From: Ideonella sp. MAG2
GTDB taxonomy: Bacteria; Pseudomonadota; Gammaproteobacteria; Burkholderiales; Burkholderiaceae_C
Direction of reading: 5' to 3'
Length of the DNA: 64,000 nt
NCBI GenBank assembly: GCA_004359425.1
Contig: PTEU01000002.1
Span: forward strand, 1,328,402 to 1,392,401
A model generated the notes under the pieces. The model worked only from the letters and a program-made list of their open reading frames with translations, did no database searches and was not told where the DNA came from. Both the position numbers and the translations under genes were made by a program. The stretch's first letter is position 1, and each line of letters begins with the position of its first letter. Positions 41,217-50,104 of this stretch are shown in pieces.

Positions 41217-41917
41217 CTGTGCTGCCCGTGCCGCAAGCCCCTCGCGTCAAAGTGCTGGGTTGGAACCCCTGCTACCGGCTGATTCCCAGCCGTTTTCCGC
41301 CTGCCAGCCTGTTTGACAGAGTGGCAAAGCCGGAGGAGTTGGAGGCGGTGTTCGCCATTCAAGCCCTGACCAACCCCCGCCTGCGCGACGAGCTTGGGCA
41401 CATACATTTGGTGCCCGCTGAGGAGCGGGTGAGCGGTGAAGGCTCCACCCCGGTGATGGCTGCCTTCTGCCATTTGAACCCAGACGGTAGCCGCTTTTCT
41501 GATGGCAGTTGGGGTGTTTACTATGGGGCGGAGAGCCTAGAGACGGCGGTGGCCGAGGTCAGCTACCACCGCAGCCGTTTTCTGAGCGCCACCCAAGAGC
41601 CGGCCCTGCAGGTGGATATGCGGGCCTATGGCGCGCGCGTGGTTCAGCCGCTGCACGATATGCGGGGCAAAACCTGGCAGGCCCTGCACCAACCCGATGA
41701 CTACGCACCGGCGCAGCAGTGGGCGCGCCGCCTGCGCGAGGCACAGTCTTGGGGCGTGGCCTACCGCAGTGTGCGCCGCCCAGGCGGCGAGTGTGTGGCC
41801 TTGTTCCGGCCGCGTGCCGTGGCCCTGCCTGTGGTGCAATGCGCCCATATTGCCTTGCACTGGGACGGGCAACGCATGGCCAGTTGGTGCATCAAGTCCG
41901 ACGCCCAAAGCCTCTGA
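41213..41917 (+). CDS. RES-domain NAD+-degrading toxin
   Basis: RES family toxin, characterised in other bacteria (for example MbcT) as NAD+ phosphorylase or glycohydrolase that stops growth by draining NAD+. The three name-giving residues are visible: Arg in YRLIPSRFPP near residue 24, Glu in ETAVAEVSYH near residue 115, and Ser in SVRRPGGECVALFRP near residue 185. 234 residues, start GTG at 41213. The protein looks complete. Together with the antitoxin it forms a type II module. Confidence 0.9.
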   Translation: MTVLPVPQAPRVKVLGWNPCYRLIPSRFPPASLFDRVAKPEELEAVFAIQALTNPRLRDELGHIHLVPAEERVSGEGSTPVMAAFCHLNPDGSRFSDGSWGVYYGAESLETAVAEVSYHRSRFLSATQEPALQVDMRAYGARVVQPLHDMRGKTWQALHQPDDYAPAQQWARRLREAQSWGVAYRSVRRPGGECVALFRPRAVALPVVQCAHIALHWDGQRMASWCIKSDAQSL

Positions 41918-42039
41918 AGCCCTATCATGTTGGGGCATGCCTTCTTCGCTCGCGCTGCCGCCCTGGTGCGCTGTGCGCCGTGCCTCCCATTCGGCCTGGG
42001 GCTGTGTCGTGTTTAACTTGCTGCGCCTGCGGCCCTTTC

Positions 42040-44082
42040 ATGTCCTCTGATTCACCCCGCGCCGTTCGCCTGCCGGACGCGCGCCACCTGGCCCGCGTGC
42101 CTGCTCACATCAGCCCCGAGTCCTTGGAGCGCATCCGGCAAGCGGCCTATAACCTGCCGCAAGTGCTCAAGCCTGGTGACTTGCAGCCTGACGATGCGGC
42201 CGAGGCCGAGCGCACGCTGGACACCATGGGCTTGATACTGCTGCAAAAAGCGGTGGCCCACCAGCGCCCCAGCCGCTGGATAGCACCCTCGCTGCTGGAG
42301 GCTGCTTTGCGCCATCTGGACGAAGTGGGAGTGGGCCGAGAGACCCGTGCCTTGATGCTGGAGCGCACGGGCACCCTGGAAGCGCAAGGCCTGAGCCGCC
42401 GTGTGGACGGATGGGAGCGCTTGGTGCGCCAAGCCCTGCCGGTGCAGCACCCAGCCTGGTTGCGGGCCTCCGGCACAGCAGCCCAGGCGGCTTCGGTGGC
42501 GTTTCGTGCGGCTGCGGACAGCGAGCCTGTGTGGACCTTTTTCCGCACTGGTGATGTGCGTGTGCTCCTGGCCCAATTAGGGCCCGCTCCGGCTTACCCG
42601 CAGGCGCAAGCCTTGGCGGCCCACTTGGACGCCTTGGTGGAGCGCGGTGCCCAGCAAGACGCCAGCCAACTGTCATCGCTCATCGCTCGCCTGCAAGCCG
42701 AGTGTGCCCGCCCGCAAGCCTTTGAAGGCCTGCTTGCGGCGTGCGGCCGGGCGCAGGAGCGCTGGTCGCACCAGGTGGCAGAGCAGCACACCTTGAGCCG
42801 CCTGAACCAAGAGCTGGCCTTCCAAGGCTACCCTGACAGCTTTGAGCAGGCTCGCCGCCTGCAACGCAAGGTCACGCTGTTTGTCGGCCCACCCAATAGC
42901 GGCAAAACCTATCACGCCTTCGAGAAGCTGGCTGGGGCGCTGGATGGTGCTTACCTGGCCCCATTGCGCTTGCTGGCCCTGGAGGGGCGTGACCGATTGG
43001 TAGCCAGGGGCGTTCCATGCTCCCTGTTGACGGGCGAGGAGAGGGTGCCGGTGGATGGCGCGCGCGCCGTGTCCAGCACCATTGAGATGGTCAACACCCG
43101 CGAGGTCATCGACGTGGCCGTCATCGACGAAGCCCAGATGATTTTCGACCCCTCTCGGGGCTGGGCCTGGACGCAGGCCATCGTGGGCGTGCCCGCCCGG
43201 GAGCTGATCATCATCTGTTCCGCCTACGCCGTGCCGGCCATCGAGAGCCTGCTGGGCTTGTGCGGAGAAGCCGTCAGCGTGCAGCATTTTGAGCGCAAGC
43301 AACAGGTGCAACTGCTCAGATCGCCCGTGCCCATTGCGGCGCTCAAAAAGGGGGACGCGGTGGTGGCTTTCAGCCGCCGTGAGGTGCTGATGCTGCGCGA
43401 CCAGATCGCTGCCAACGGCCATCCCGTCTCAGTGGTGTATGGTGCTTTGCCACCGGAGGTTCGGCGTCGCGAGGCAGAACGCTTTGCCAGTGGGGAGTCC
43501 CATCTCCTGGTGGCCACTGATGCCATCGGTATGGGCCTGAATTTGCCCATCCGCCGTGTGCTGTTTTCCACCCTCACCAAGTTCGATGGTGTGGGAGACC
43601 GGCCCTTGAACGAATCAGAAGTACACCAAATCGCCGGGCGTGCGGGGCGTTTTGGCATTCATGAAGAAGGCTTTACCGGTGTGTTGCATGAGGCTGAACC
43701 CACGGCCATGCGCACGCTGCGCGACTTGCTGCCCAGAACCCCCAAGGCACCGCGCAACTTCAAGGCCCCCGTGGCCCCCAACTGGTGGCATGTCAGCACC
43801 ATCGCCAGCCGTTTGGGCAAGAGCAAACTGCATGAGGTGCTGACCGTGTTCATGGAGCAGTTACGCCTGGATAACGCTCATTTTCAGGTGGCTGAGCTAG
43901 AGGGCAGCATGGAGCAAAGCCTGCGCGCTTGCACCTTGTGGTTGTGGCTGGACCTGCGCTTCCCTGGCATTTATGGCCATTTGGACGAGGTTCTGAACCT
44001 GCGCAACCGCTTGAATGATGGCATCGAGCGCCACCTCAAAGGCAAGCGGCCACTGTGGCAGTCGCGCGGCAAAAAGCGCTAG
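42040..44082 (+). CDS. Suv3-type DExH/D RNA helicase
   Basis: Superfamily 2 RNA helicase resembling Suv3, the mitochondrial degradosome helicase, and bacterial homologues. Walker A GPPNSGKT is at residues 283-290, the Walker B variant DEAQ at 363-366, and motif VI HQIAGRAGRFG near 529. The helical N-terminus is less conserved and a Suv3 C-terminal region follows the core. ATG at 42040 gives 680 residues; in-frame extension to 41719 overlaps the toxin and is rejected. It lies 122 bases after the RES toxin and shares its direction. RNase R, a possible partner exonuclease, is at 20 kb. The cellular role in this organism is not known. Confidence 0.85.
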   Translation: MSSDSPRAVRLPDARHLARVPAHISPESLERIRQAAYNLPQVLKPGDLQPDDAAEAERTLDTMGLILLQKAVAHQRPSRWIAPSLLEAALRHLDEVGVGRETRALMLERTGTLEAQGLSRRVDGWERLVRQALPVQHPAWLRASGTAAQAASVAFRAAADSEPVWTFFRTGDVRVLLAQLGPAPAYPQAQALAAHLDALVERGAQQDASQLSSLIARLQAECARPQAFEGLLAACGRAQERWSHQVAEQHTLSRLNQELAFQGYPDSFEQARRLQRKVTLFVGPPNSGKTYHAFEKLAGALDGAYLAPLRLLALEGRDRLVARGVPCSLLTGEERVPVDGARAVSSTIEMVNTREVIDVAVIDEAQMIFDPSRGWAWTQAIVGVPARELIIICSAYAVPAIESLLGLCGEAVSVQHFERKQQVQLLRSPVPIAALKKGDAVVAFSRREVLMLRDQIAANGHPVSVVYGALPPEVRRREAERFASGESHLLVATDAIGMGLNLPIRRVLFSTLTKFDGVGDRPLNESEVHQIAGRAGRFGIHEEGFTGVLHEAEPTAMRTLRDLLPRTPKAPRNFKAPVAPNWWHVSTIASRLGKSKLHEVLTVFMEQLRLDNAHFQVAELEGSMEQSLRACTLWLWLDLRFPGIYGHLDEVLNLRNRLNDGIERHLKGKRPLWQSRGKKR

Positions 44083-44100
44083 AACGGATCGAACTTCGGC

Positions 44101-44676
44101 ATGGAAGCATTTCTTTTCTCCACCGGCATCGTCGCACTGGGCGAGATGGGTGACAAAACCCAGTTGTTGGCCTTGATGCTGGCTGCGCGCTTTCGCAAAC
44201 CCGCTCCTATCATATTGGGCATTTTTGTCGCCACCGTGCTCAACCATGCCGCGGCCGGTGCGGTGGGCGGCTGGGTGGCTCAAGCATTGGGGCCGAACGT
44301 GCTGCGCTGGGTCATCGGCCTGGGATTCTTGGCCATGGCGGCGTGGATGATGATCCCTGATAAATTGGACGACGAAGAAGCCCGTGGCTCGCAGCGCTTT
44401 GGTGTGTTTGGCACGACGGTTGTGGCCTTCTTCTTGGCCGAGATGGGCGACAAAACCCAGATCGCCACGGTGGCCTTGGCCGCCCGCTACACCGGTGAGT
44501 TAGTGGCCGTAGTCATGGGCACGACCCTGGGCATGATGCTGGCCAATGTGCCCGCCGTCTTCTTGGGTGATGCCGTGGCTAAAAAGGTCTCCATGACCGT
44601 GGTTCACGCCATCGCTGCAGGCATCTTTGCGCTGCTGGGCATCCTGACCTTGCTGAATGTCGGGCGTCTGTTCTGA
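44101..44676 (+). CDS. GDT1/UPF0016 (MneA-type) manganese exporter
   Basis: Small membrane protein with two symmetric halves, each bearing an EMGDKT motif (residues 15-20 and about 115-120) typical of the UPF0016/GDT1 cation transporter family; bacterial members export Mn2+. About six transmembrane helices are predicted, with a hydrophilic loop (PDKLDDEEARGSQR) between halves. 191 residues, complete. The 18 bases upstream leave no room for a yybP-ykoY riboswitch, which often controls this family. Confidence 0.9.
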   Translation: MEAFLFSTGIVALGEMGDKTQLLALMLAARFRKPAPIILGIFVATVLNHAAAGAVGGWVAQALGPNVLRWVIGLGFLAMAAWMMIPDKLDDEEARGSQRFGVFGTTVVAFFLAEMGDKTQIATVALAARYTGELVAVVMGTTLGMMLANVPAVFLGDAVAKKVSMTVVHAIAAGIFALLGILTLLNVGRLF

Positions 44677-45252
44677 TCACTCCATCTGCGCTTGCTCGCG
44701 CAGATATCGGCCCATCAGCACGAAGAAACGGTCATAGAACGGGCCTGCGGGAATGGTCTCGCTGCCCACCTTGACCAGCGACTCATCGGTGGACGATAAG
44801 GGAATGGACACCGAGCCCAAGGCACTCACCCCCAGGCTGGCCGAGTTGGAGCTTTTCTTGATGGTGTAGCGGTCTTGAATCGCGTTCACATAGGCGGTGG
44901 AAATCTGCCCGGCACGCCCCTCCGGCAAGCACATCACGTTAAAGCTGATTTGCACATGCACCGAGCCTTCAGGTTGAAAGTTCTTTGTCGCTTGCAAGGC
45001 GTCAGGCTTGGCCATGGCCAGCAAATAGCCCTGGCTCAATAGAGCGCGTCTAGCGGCCTCGCAGGTACTGGCCGCAGGGGCGTCAAACAGGCGTGAGAAG
45101 GTCTCGTCAGCCTGAAAGCTTTCGTTTTGGTAAACGCGCGGGGGTTCTTGTTGCGGAACGGACGGGCAGCCAGCGAGCAACATCGCCCCGGCAACCGTCA
45201 CCAGGCTGCGGACAGCGTGCTGTAGCGATAAGGTGGGGGTGAAGTTCAGCAT
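44677..45252 (-). CDS. DUF2242-type lipoprotein
   Basis: Signal peptide with lipobox MLLAGC puts the lipid cysteine at about residue 29. The mature part contains FQADETFSRLFDAPAASTCE and ARRALLSQGYLLAMAKPDAL, resembling DUF2242 proteins of Burkholderiales. 191 residues. Function unknown. It is convergent with the GDT1 gene, its stop lying immediately next to that gene's stop, and it is likely an independent unit. The ATG at 45252 is the only good start. Confidence 0.8.
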   Translation of the reverse strand: MLNFTPTLSLQHAVRSLVTVAGAMLLAGCPSVPQQEPPRVYQNESFQADETFSRLFDAPAASTCEAARRALLSQGYLLAMAKPDALQATKNFQPEGSVHVQISFNVMCLPEGRAGQISTAYVNAIQDRYTIKKSSNSASLGVSALGSVSIPLSSTDESLVKVGSETIPAGPFYDRFFVLMGRYLREQAQME

Positions 45253-45382
45253 GACATTGAAAGGCGGGTGATCCGTGCATTATCTCCATGCCCGGGGTGC
45301 TTGCGCTGGCTTGCCGTCTGTCGGCTTCATGTGGCGGTGGTACGTTGTGAAACGGTCAACAAGAGATCAACCGAGGACATGT

Positions 45383-45635
45383 ATGGACCGCCTTCAAGCC
45401 CATCGCGAACACCTTCAAGCCAGCCGCAAGCGCCTATGGCACTTGGCTTTTTGGTTGACCCTGGCTGGCACGGCTGCTTTTTGCATCGCGGCTCCAGCGC
45501 CAGCGTCTGCACCGCTGCGCAATCAAGCGGCGGCGGGCAGCGATGCCGTAGTGGAGCATCGGCCTCTGCGAGGGACTTATTGGAAGATGATGGAGGTGCG
45601 GGGAGCCAAGGTACTGGCGCAGGACCATGCCGCCG
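45383..45635 (+). pseudogene. META-like domain protein, N-terminal fragment
   Basis: ATG at 45383 starts a signal-peptide-like stretch (LWHLAFWLTLAGTAAFCIAA) followed by PLRGTYWKMMEVRGAKV, which resembles the start of META/NlpE-like domain proteins of this order. The similarity fades after DHAAEP (about 45635), where the sequence becomes antisense protease DNA. The frame continues openly to 46195 but only as the antisense of the protease. The end of the gene is therefore missing. Assignment to META is tentative because only about 30 residues of the domain survive. Confidence 0.5.
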
Positions 45636-46717
45636 AGCCGCAATTTGAGCTTGCGTTCTCGCTCTCCCCTGCGCACGGTCAGCTCCGCTTGGTTGTCGAT
45701 CCCGGCCTTGTCCAGCTCGGCCACGAAGCTGGAGAGGCTGTCAATGGGGCGGCCATTGACCGCCACGATGATGTCGCCCAACTCTCCGTTGCGGCGGTTC
45801 AAGGGCACCAAGCCCGCCTCGGCGGCTGGAGAGCCGCGCTCCACCTCAGCCACCACAATGCCGCTCAGGCCTGCGCGCGCGACCAGCTCTGGCCGCACGG
45901 GCGTGATGCCAATGCCCGGCAAGGGCGCACGTCCCCGTGCGATCAGCGAGGGCACGATGCGGTTCACCAAGTCGGCCGGGATGGCAAAGCCCACGCCGGC
46001 CGAGCTGCCCGAGTTGGACCGAATGGCGGTGTTTACGCCCACCAATCGCCCGGCACTGTCCAGCAGCGGGCCACCCGAATTGCCGGGGTTGATGGCCGCA
46101 TCGGTTTGGATGACGCCCGATACTTCGCGGTAGCGTGTGGTGGGCAACTCGCGGTCCAAGGCGCTCACAATGCCATTGGTCAGCGTGCGCTGTAGGCCAA
46201 AAGGGTTGCCAATGGCATACACCGCTTGGCCGATGCGCAGGTCTCTAGACTGGCCCAAGGGCAGCGGGCGTATGTCTTTGGGGAAACGAGTGAGGCGGAC
46301 CACGGCGAGGTCGTATTCCGGCGAGCGGCCCACCAAGGTCGCCTCGATGGGCGCGCCCGCGTCCAACTGCACAAACACCCGTCGCGCACCGTCCACCACA
46401 TGGCTATTGGTCACCACATGGCCGAGGTTGTCCCACACAAAGCCCGTGCCCGCCGACTGCTGCACCTCAGTGCGCATCCAGATGCCAGCACTGACCACCT
46501 CGGTCGTGATGTAGGCCACCGAAGGCGAGGCCGTGGCGAACAGGTCGACGACCTGCTGCTCTGCGGGTAACAGAGGCCCACGCGGGGTGACGGTACGCGG
46601 CTGCCCGGCACCGCCATCTCGGGAGAGGGCAGGCCAGGCCAACAGGCCACTGGCCACGGCAACGCTCACGAGCGTGAGCCACATCCAAGGTTTCGAAACA
46701 GGGCGAGACAACATCAT
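45434..46717 (-). CDS. HtrA/DegQ-type serine protease, altered C-terminus
   Basis: Membrane-anchored trypsin-like protease with one PDZ domain. An N-terminal anchor (WMWLTLVSVAVASGLLAWPA) precedes the protease domain; the triad is seen as His in NSHVVDG, Asp in YDLAVVRL and Ser in NPGNSGGPLLD. PDZ: SPAAEAGLVPLNRRNGELGD and following. Similarity ends at ERKLKLRL; the next ~60 residues (from GGMVLRQYLGS) are antisense reading of the META-like gene, so the true stop is missing. ATG at 46717 or 46714. It may serve envelope protein quality control; a relative often sits near tat genes but none is visible here. Confidence 0.85.
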   Translation of the reverse strand: MMLSRPVSKPWMWLTLVSVAVASGLLAWPALSRDGGAGQPRTVTPRGPLLPAEQQVVDLFATASPSVAYITTEVVSAGIWMRTEVQQSAGTGFVWDNLGHVVTNSHVVDGARRVFVQLDAGAPIEATLVGRSPEYDLAVVRLTRFPKDIRPLPLGQSRDLRIGQAVYAIGNPFGLQRTLTNGIVSALDRELPTTRYREVSGVIQTDAAINPGNSGGPLLDSAGRLVGVNTAIRSNSGSSAGVGFAIPADLVNRIVPSLIARGRAPLPGIGITPVRPELVARAGLSGIVVAEVERGSPAAEAGLVPLNRRNGELGDIIVAVNGRPIDSLSSFVAELDKAGIDNQAELTVRRGERERKLKLRLGGMVLRQYLGSPHLHHLPISPSQRPMLHYGIAARRRLIAQRCRRWRWSRDAKSSRASQGQPKSQVP

Positions 46718-46956
46718 GAAAGAGACCCCTCTGCGCAATCGCCCCCTCAGGTGCGGCCGACAGCATGAATTTCAAGACGCCAGCGACGCACGCTCAGCCA
46801 TCGGGCCGAAAGAGCGCCCAGCACCGCAACAGGACCCTTCGCACTGCAGACACTCAGGCCATCAGCGAAGAAGGCTCCCAAAGGCCCGTTCGACCTTGCG
46901 TTGGGGATTTTGAGCCTCATTTTCAAATGAACGGGAGCCCAACGCCCTAGGGTCTG

Positions 46957-48948
46957 TTGACATATAAATCCTGCCCGCGCAGGAGTGTCCAAGGGCGCTG
47001 GAGTAGGCACACAGAACACGAGCCCTTCAACAGCGACCGGGTCTACGGTGATGTGACTCAGCGCTGGAAGACCGACCACGACCCGGCAGCCCTGGCCGCA
47101 CGCCTGCGCGACATCTGCGATCGACCATCGATCATCAAACATTGCGTGGAAATGGTTCCGTGGGAAGTGACCAAGGCCTTGGCCGAGGCCAGCAGCCGCG
47201 CTGGCTACCGCCATTTATTTCTCTACCGTCAGCGCCCTGCTGGGAGGTTGCTATCGTTGCACTTCGCGCGCCAGAGCGGCATCTGGGGGCCTCAGGGCAA
47301 AACGGCCAAAGTGCTGGACGCCGTTTACGCAAAGCCGCTTCCAGTCGCAGAACTGGTCGCGCATGAAGGGCGATGTGCCCAACGGCTGCGCGATAGTTGG
47401 GAGTTGCTGCTGTCTCTGAATCAGCATCCGCTGGCACTGGCCTTTGAAGATGTCTACGACAACCCTGACGCGGCCTCCGCCCAGGCTGGCATCGAAGCGC
47501 TATTGCAGGCCCTTAATCTGGGTGAAGACCCAGCCTTTACGGCCAAGTTCGTGGCCGATGTGCTGAACAAGGGCAAGCAAGGGACACGCGACGACTATGC
47601 CCGCTTCCAGGGCGTGGCCCAACTCGAGCGCAGCTTGGGGCGTGTCGCGGCTTTCATTCCTGCACCTCGGTTGGCGCAGTGCGAAGCCACCCAGCCGGGC
47701 ACAGCTTCGACTTGGATTCGCTTCTCCTCGCTCGACGCAGCCGGTCAACTGCACCCGGAGCACACGCCACTGAGTCTGGGTGGGCTGGCTGTGATGTCTG
47801 CGACAGCGCCGCCCTCCGCAAAGCTGCTGCTGTGCCAGGGGCCGCGTGAGACCCCTGTACCCTGGGGGTTCGCGTCGCAATGGGCCAAGCAAAAGTTTCC
47901 CAATGCCCCCAACGGTGAGCGTGCCCGTTTCGCCGTGAAGGGGGTCTGTTTGGACGAACCTGCGGACCTCGTTGTCACCGACCCGGCAGCTGGCGCAAGG
48001 CAAAGCGTTCTGCACCTCAAGGCCCGTGCCGCGACGCGAGAGGCGGTGCTAGCGGCCGCTCTGAAGGTGGCCACCACCCCGACAGAGACGACGGCCCAGA
48101 CGCCGGATCTGATTCTCTACGGTGGGCTGCGGCGCGAGCTGAATGCGCTGATCGACGATCCTCAGGACCTCGACGCGCTGCGAGCTTCGGTGTTGTTAGA
48201 TGCGCGCTACCGCCAAGCAGCCACCGTGGCGTTTGAACGCATGACGCGCTTGCTGCAGGCACTGGAGGCGCAAGGCCCGGGCGCGTCGGCACCGTTCCTG
48301 GCGCAGATGCGCGCCGTGCTGGGTGACCTGACCCTGAACGCCCATGGTTACACCACCGCTCTGGCCGGCCGTGACCCCGTTGAAGTCTGGCAGGGCATTC
48401 GGGCCTTGGCCAGTCGACTCGAAGGGCTTGGCCTGCGCTGGTTCATCAATTCAGGCACCCTATTGGGGGCCATTCGCGAACAACGCTTGATTGCGCATGA
48501 CGACGATGTCGATTTGGCAGTTGTGTTAGAGGCCTCGACTGCCGAACAAGCCGCTGGAGCCTGGGAGGCCCTGAAGCGGCGGCTGGCCGAGGCCAAGCTG
48601 CTCAACGTGGCGTTCGATCAAGAGAACAAGAGCCACGCCAAGATCGGGCAAGCTGGTGGTGCCAGTGTCGACCTCTTCCCGGCCTGGATCGAACAAGGAC
48701 AAGTGTTTGTCTGGCCCTACGCCGCCGGTGAGGCTCCGGTGGAGGCGCTGCTCCCCTTGCAGCCCCTGTCGATCTGCGGGGTGGACGTCCAGGTGCCAAA
48801 CGACCCAGCGACACTGCTGACTCTCAACTACGGTGCCAACTGGATGCAGCCCGACCCAGGCTTCCGATTTCCCTGGAAGCAAGCGCGAATTCGGTTTACA
48901 CGTTTCCTTGCGGCGCTGAAGGAACTTTCGCCCCTTACTTCCCCATGA
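46957..48948 (+). CDS. Bifunctional sulfotransferase-like/LicD-like protein
   Basis: Two modules in 663 residues. The N-terminal part (about 1-240) has sulfotransferase features: EHEPFNSDRVYG, FLYRQRPAGRLLSLHFARQS and a basic start SCPRRSVQGRWSRH that looks like a weakened PAPS-binding loop. The middle (240-440) is of unknown fold. The C-terminal part is a LicD nucleotidyltransferase-like domain: NSGTLLGAIREQRLIAHDDD with the metal-binding acidic pair (514-519), and DLFPAW and NYGANW stretches. LicD proteins transfer phosphocholine or phosphoribitol to cell-surface glycans. The start is a TTG at 46957 without a ribosome binding site, so the extreme N-terminus may be missing. Stop overlaps the tagD ATG. 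Confidence 0.75.
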   Translation: MTYKSCPRRSVQGRWSRHTEHEPFNSDRVYGDVTQRWKTDHDPAALAARLRDICDRPSIIKHCVEMVPWEVTKALAEASSRAGYRHLFLYRQRPAGRLLSLHFARQSGIWGPQGKTAKVLDAVYAKPLPVAELVAHEGRCAQRLRDSWELLLSLNQHPLALAFEDVYDNPDAASAQAGIEALLQALNLGEDPAFTAKFVADVLNKGKQGTRDDYARFQGVAQLERSLGRVAAFIPAPRLAQCEATQPGTASTWIRFSSLDAAGQLHPEHTPLSLGGLAVMSATAPPSAKLLLCQGPRETPVPWGFASQWAKQKFPNAPNGERARFAVKGVCLDEPADLVVTDPAAGARQSVLHLKARAATREAVLAAALKVATTPTETTAQTPDLILYGGLRRELNALIDDPQDLDALRASVLLDARYRQAATVAFERMTRLLQALEAQGPGASAPFLAQMRAVLGDLTLNAHGYTTALAGRDPVEVWQGIRALASRLEGLGLRWFINSGTLLGAIREQRLIAHDDDVDLAVVLEASTAEQAAGAWEALKRRLAEAKLLNVAFDQENKSHAKIGQAGGASVDLFPAWIEQGQVFVWPYAAGEAPVEALLPLQPLSICGVDVQVPNDPATLLTLNYGANWMQPDPGFRFPWKQARIRFTRFLAALKELSPLTSP

Positions 48949-49403
48949 CCAAGACCGTCATCACCTACGGCACTTTCGACATGTTCCATGTCGGGCATGT
49001 TCGCCTCCTCAAGCGTTTGCGCGCACTCGGTGACCGCTTGCTCGTTGGATGCTCCACCGATGAGTTCAATGCCTTGAAGGGCAAACGCGGTGTCATCCCC
49101 TACGAGCAACGCGTGGAAATGTTGCTGGCTTGCCGATATGTCGATGACGTTTTCCCGGAGCATGACTGGGGGCAGAAGCGCGACGACATCCTGCACAAGA
49201 AGGCCGACATCTTTGCCATGGGCGATGACTGGGCCGGCAAGTTCGACGACTTGGGTGACATCACGCAGGTCATCTATTTGCCACGCACCCCCAGCATTTC
49301 GTCGACCGAGTTGCGTCGGGTCAGCGCGGCCCTGCGAGAAGAGCAGCTCAGCGAACTGCGCAACGTGCTTGACCACCTCAACCGGGTGGTCAAGTCACTC
49401 TAG
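48945..49403 (+). CDS. TagD-like glycerol-3-phosphate/phosphate-ester cytidylyltransferase
   Basis: Cytidylyltransferase of the TagD group: GTFDMFHVGHVRLL carries the HxGH motif, and SISSTELRR is the ISSTxxR signature. Such enzymes make CDP-glycerol or similar activated polyol phosphates that LicD-type transferases use. 152 residues, complete. It overlaps the preceding gene (ATGA), pointing to a shared substrate pathway. It is a likely CDP-donor supplier for the LicD domain; substrate identity is an inference. Confidence 0.85.
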   Translation: MTKTVITYGTFDMFHVGHVRLLKRLRALGDRLLVGCSTDEFNALKGKRGVIPYEQRVEMLLACRYVDDVFPEHDWGQKRDDILHKKADIFAMGDDWAGKFDDLGDITQVIYLPRTPSISSTELRRVSAALREEQLSELRNVLDHLNRVVKSL

Positions 49404-49504
49404 GGCGCAATTGACAGACCGTTTCGCCCATTTGCCGTCGACTCTCTTGCCGACCTTTCAAAGCCTGGAACTCCGGTTTTGCATTCAATTGGATTGTTAC
49501 TTCG

Positions 49505-50104
49505 ATGGTCATCATTCCAGCCTTGTCCCTAGGCTATCAAGGCGTACCGAAAGTCGGCACAACGTCGATGTACAGCTGGCTCTATGAGCATTTGTTGCAG
49601 GTGAACGGCACTCTGGTGGACGAGGTCGACCTCAAGTCGCCCAACCACAAACGCCTGCTGTTCACTGCGGGCAAGGCTGGCAATGTGCTCGTGCCCAATA
49701 CCGCAGAGGCCGTTCATCCTTACGCTTCGGCATTCAAGTTCGCATTCACTCGTGACCCGGTGAAGCGCTTTGTGTCGATGTATCGCAATCGCGTCGTCCA
49801 TCACCGCGAATTGGGCAGTCGCACCTCAGCGGCGGCCCGCATGCGCCAGCACGGCTTGGCGGTGGACCCGTCTATTGATCTATTGGTTGAGCGCTGGGAA
49901 GACTACCGTAGCTGTTCGGTGTCCATCGCCCACCATGCGCGCACCCAACTTGATTTCCTGGGGCCGGATTTGTCCGTCTACGACCGATTGATCGACTTGT
50001 CCGGCATGGCCACGGTCCTCGAGGAAGTTCGGAAGCGTTGGCGCAGCACCCACTTGGCGAGCCTTGCCGAACGGCGAAAGCGGCTGACACCGGCACCTGC
50101 GTAG
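49505..50104 (+). CDS. Sulfotransferase-family protein, possibly frameshifted end
   Basis: P-loop-like sulfotransferase resembling the sulfotransferase family 2 group: 5'-PSB loop PKVGTTSMYSWL (about residues 15-26) and 3'-PB FTRDPVKRFVSMYRNRV near residue 80. 199 residues. After RKRLTPAPA a stop follows, but in a neighbouring frame VQPQEQRLLEHM continues, which looks like the usual C-terminal helix of this family. A one- or two-base indel near 50095-50105 or a small deletion may explain it. Start ATG at 49505. It is 101 bases after tagD and may add sulfate to the same surface glycan. Confidence 0.7.
   Translation: MVIIPALSLGYQGVPKVGTTSMYSWLYEHLLQVNGTLVDEVDLKSPNHKRLLFTAGKAGNVLVPNTAEAVHPYASAFKFAFTRDPVKRFVSMYRNRVVHHRELGSRTSAAARMRQHGLAVDPSIDLLVERWEDYRSCSVSIAHHARTQLDFLGPDLSVYDRLIDLSGMATVLEEVRKRWRSTHLASLAERRKRLTPAPA

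Noticed and set aside
41719-42039. N-terminal extension of the Suv3 helicase
   Set aside because: It overlaps the RES toxin frame, has no ribosome binding site, and gives low-complexity sequence; ATG at 42040 is better.
44083-44100. Manganese riboswitch before the GDT1 exporter
   Set aside because: Only 18 bases separate it from the helicase stop; there is no room and no motif.
45275-46195. Long plus-strand frame over the protease
   Set aside because: Beyond about 45640 it is only the antisense of the protease; only its first part resembles a gene.
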